From Burkholderiales bacterium (GTDB taxonomy: Bacteria; Pseudomonadota; Gammaproteobacteria; Burkholderiales; JACMKV01): a DNA stretch of 7,699 bases. Made by a program: the position numbers and the translations under genes. The stretch lies in the NCBI GenBank assembly GCA_014379915.1, contig JACMKV010000351.1, forward strand, positions 1 to 7,699, given 5' to 3'. This document shows, piece by piece, positions 7,229-7,699 of this stretch. Under the pieces are notes generated by a model. That model was not told the DNA's origin. It searched no databases and saw nothing but the letters and a program-made list of their open reading frames with translations. Within the stretch, counting starts at the first letter, position 1. Every line of letters starts with the position of its first letter.

Positions 7229-7261
7229 AACAAACAGCGCCGAAGGGCGCTGTTTGTTTTT
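7229..7261 (+). terminator. Rho-independent terminator after the metallopeptidase gene
   Basis: AACAAACAGCGCC (7229-7241) and GGCGCTGTTTGTT (7246-7258) form a perfect 13-bp stem with a GAAG loop. The right arm is rich in T and is followed by three more T residues. It begins 17 nt after the stop codon at 7209-7211. The A-rich left arm could also give some termination from the minus strand. Confidence 0.9.
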
Positions 7262-7332
7262 CGAACCCTTGCTGCGTGAAGGTCGCTTGCTTTCGGTTTC
7301 GATCGGCCGCGTCATCTCGATAGAGGCTTTAT

Positions 7333-7497
7333 ATGCGAAACTTGTTTGCGGCACAAATGAACGCTAACGGTTTTCTGGCCGTCGACGGGGTCTCTGACAA
7401 CAACCTTGTTTGGCATTTACACAATCACAATGGCAGAAGTGGTCCCACGCAGTCGGACAGTTTTTCGGGTTTCTTAAGTGTAAGCTCTGCGGGTTAA
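7333..7497 (+). pseudogene. Possible 5' fragment of a gene truncated by the IS element
   Basis: An ATG at 7333 with GAGG (7323-7326) at good spacing opens a 54-codon frame ending at TAA 7495-7497. Only the first ~33 codons (MRNLFAAQMNANGFLAVDGV and following) precede the presumed IS end near 7431; the rest would be IS sequence. I do not recognise the product. It could equally be a chance frame, since no promoter is evident between the terminator at 7261 and the ATG. Confidence 0.3.
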
Positions 7498-7699
7498 GCT
7501 GCCTGTTGCTGCCGCAGCAAACTGAAGTAAACGGTATCCAGCGTTCGTCCGTCAAGTGCGCTGTGCGGGCGTCGGCGATTGTAAAAATCGAGGTACGTGG
7601 TGAGCTTCGCCCGCGCCTCGGACACGGTGTCGTAGGCGTGCAGGTAAACGTGCTCGTACTTGATCGTCTTCCACAGCCGCTCGATAAACACGTTGTCGC
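7431..7699 (-). mobile_element. IS3-family insertion sequence, one end (continues beyond window)
   Basis: The minus strand carries the 3' end of an IS3-family transposase gene. Downstream of its stop, about 60 bases lead to a plausible element terminus starting TGGCAGAAGTGGTCCCACGC at 7431, with TCGGACAG further in (7454-7461). Such TG-starting ends with GTGG and TCGGACA blocks resemble terminal repeats of IS3-family elements. The exact boundary and any target duplication cannot be fixed because the other end is outside the window. Confidence 0.65.
7494..7699 (-). CDS. IS3-family transposase OrfB, C-terminal part (5' end outside window)
   Basis: Reading leftward from the window edge, the frame gives DNVFIERLWKTIKYEHVYL, then YLDFYNRRRPHSALDGRTLD and a short tail ending at the TAA at 7496-7494. 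This is the last section of the integrase-like (rve) catalytic domain. The Glu in FIERLW is the final acidic residue of the DDE triad, with the conserved Lys seven positions later. The Arg-rich NRRRPHSALDG block is the usual end of IS3 OrfB proteins. The first two catalytic Asp residues, and OrfA with its frameshift signal, would lie outside the window to the right. The visible C-terminus appears intact. Confidence 0.93.
   Translation of the reverse strand, partial: DNVFIERLWKTIKYEHVYLHAYDTVSEARAKLTTYLDFYNRRRPHSALDGRTLDTVYFSLLRQQQAA

Overview
The window looks like chromosomal DNA from a proteobacterium, probably beta or gamma. The suf genes are moderately GC-rich, they closely resemble proteobacterial SUF proteins, and an IS3-family element sits at the right edge. 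The genus cannot be named from the sequence alone.

Layout: (1) Positions 1-5029 hold a compact plus-strand SUF iron-sulfur cluster assembly operon: the 3' end of sufB, then sufC, sufD, sufS, sufU, sufT (MIP18/DUF59 family) and a Rieske-type ferredoxin. Gaps are 2-40 nt, so a single transcript is likely. SufS releases cysteine sulfur, SufU accepts it, and SufB-SufC-SufD is the scaffold ATPase complex. SufT probably helps mature or deliver clusters, and the Rieske protein is a small Fe-S electron carrier. SufU occupies the sulfur-acceptor position that SufE holds in the E. coli suf operon. (2) Positions 5013-5967 overlap the end of the Rieske gene and encode a diacylglycerol/sphingosine kinase-family (YegS/LCB5 type) lipid kinase. 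It can be read full length only by correcting four single-base frameshifts, all apparently +1, so it is called a pseudogene, or else a locally error-rich stretch of assembly. (3) Positions 5968-6269 are non-coding and more AT-rich. They carry an 18-bp perfect palindrome, an adjacent imperfect hairpin, and a good sigma70-type promoter with an inverted repeat between its boxes. (4) Positions 6270-7211 encode an exported HEFAH zinc-metallopeptidase-like protein of unknown role, as a single-gene unit with its own promoter and a strong intrinsic terminator (7229-7261). (5) From about 7431 to the right edge is one end of an IS3-family element on the minus strand, with the C-terminus of its transposase. 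It may have interrupted a short plus-strand reading frame that starts at 7333.

Nothing here amounts to a convincing new multi-gene system. The points most worth a second look are the four-lesion lipid kinase, the duplicated charged repeat at the SufT N-terminus, the extra CxxC in SufU, the palindrome/hairpin region, and the unassigned exported metallopeptidase.
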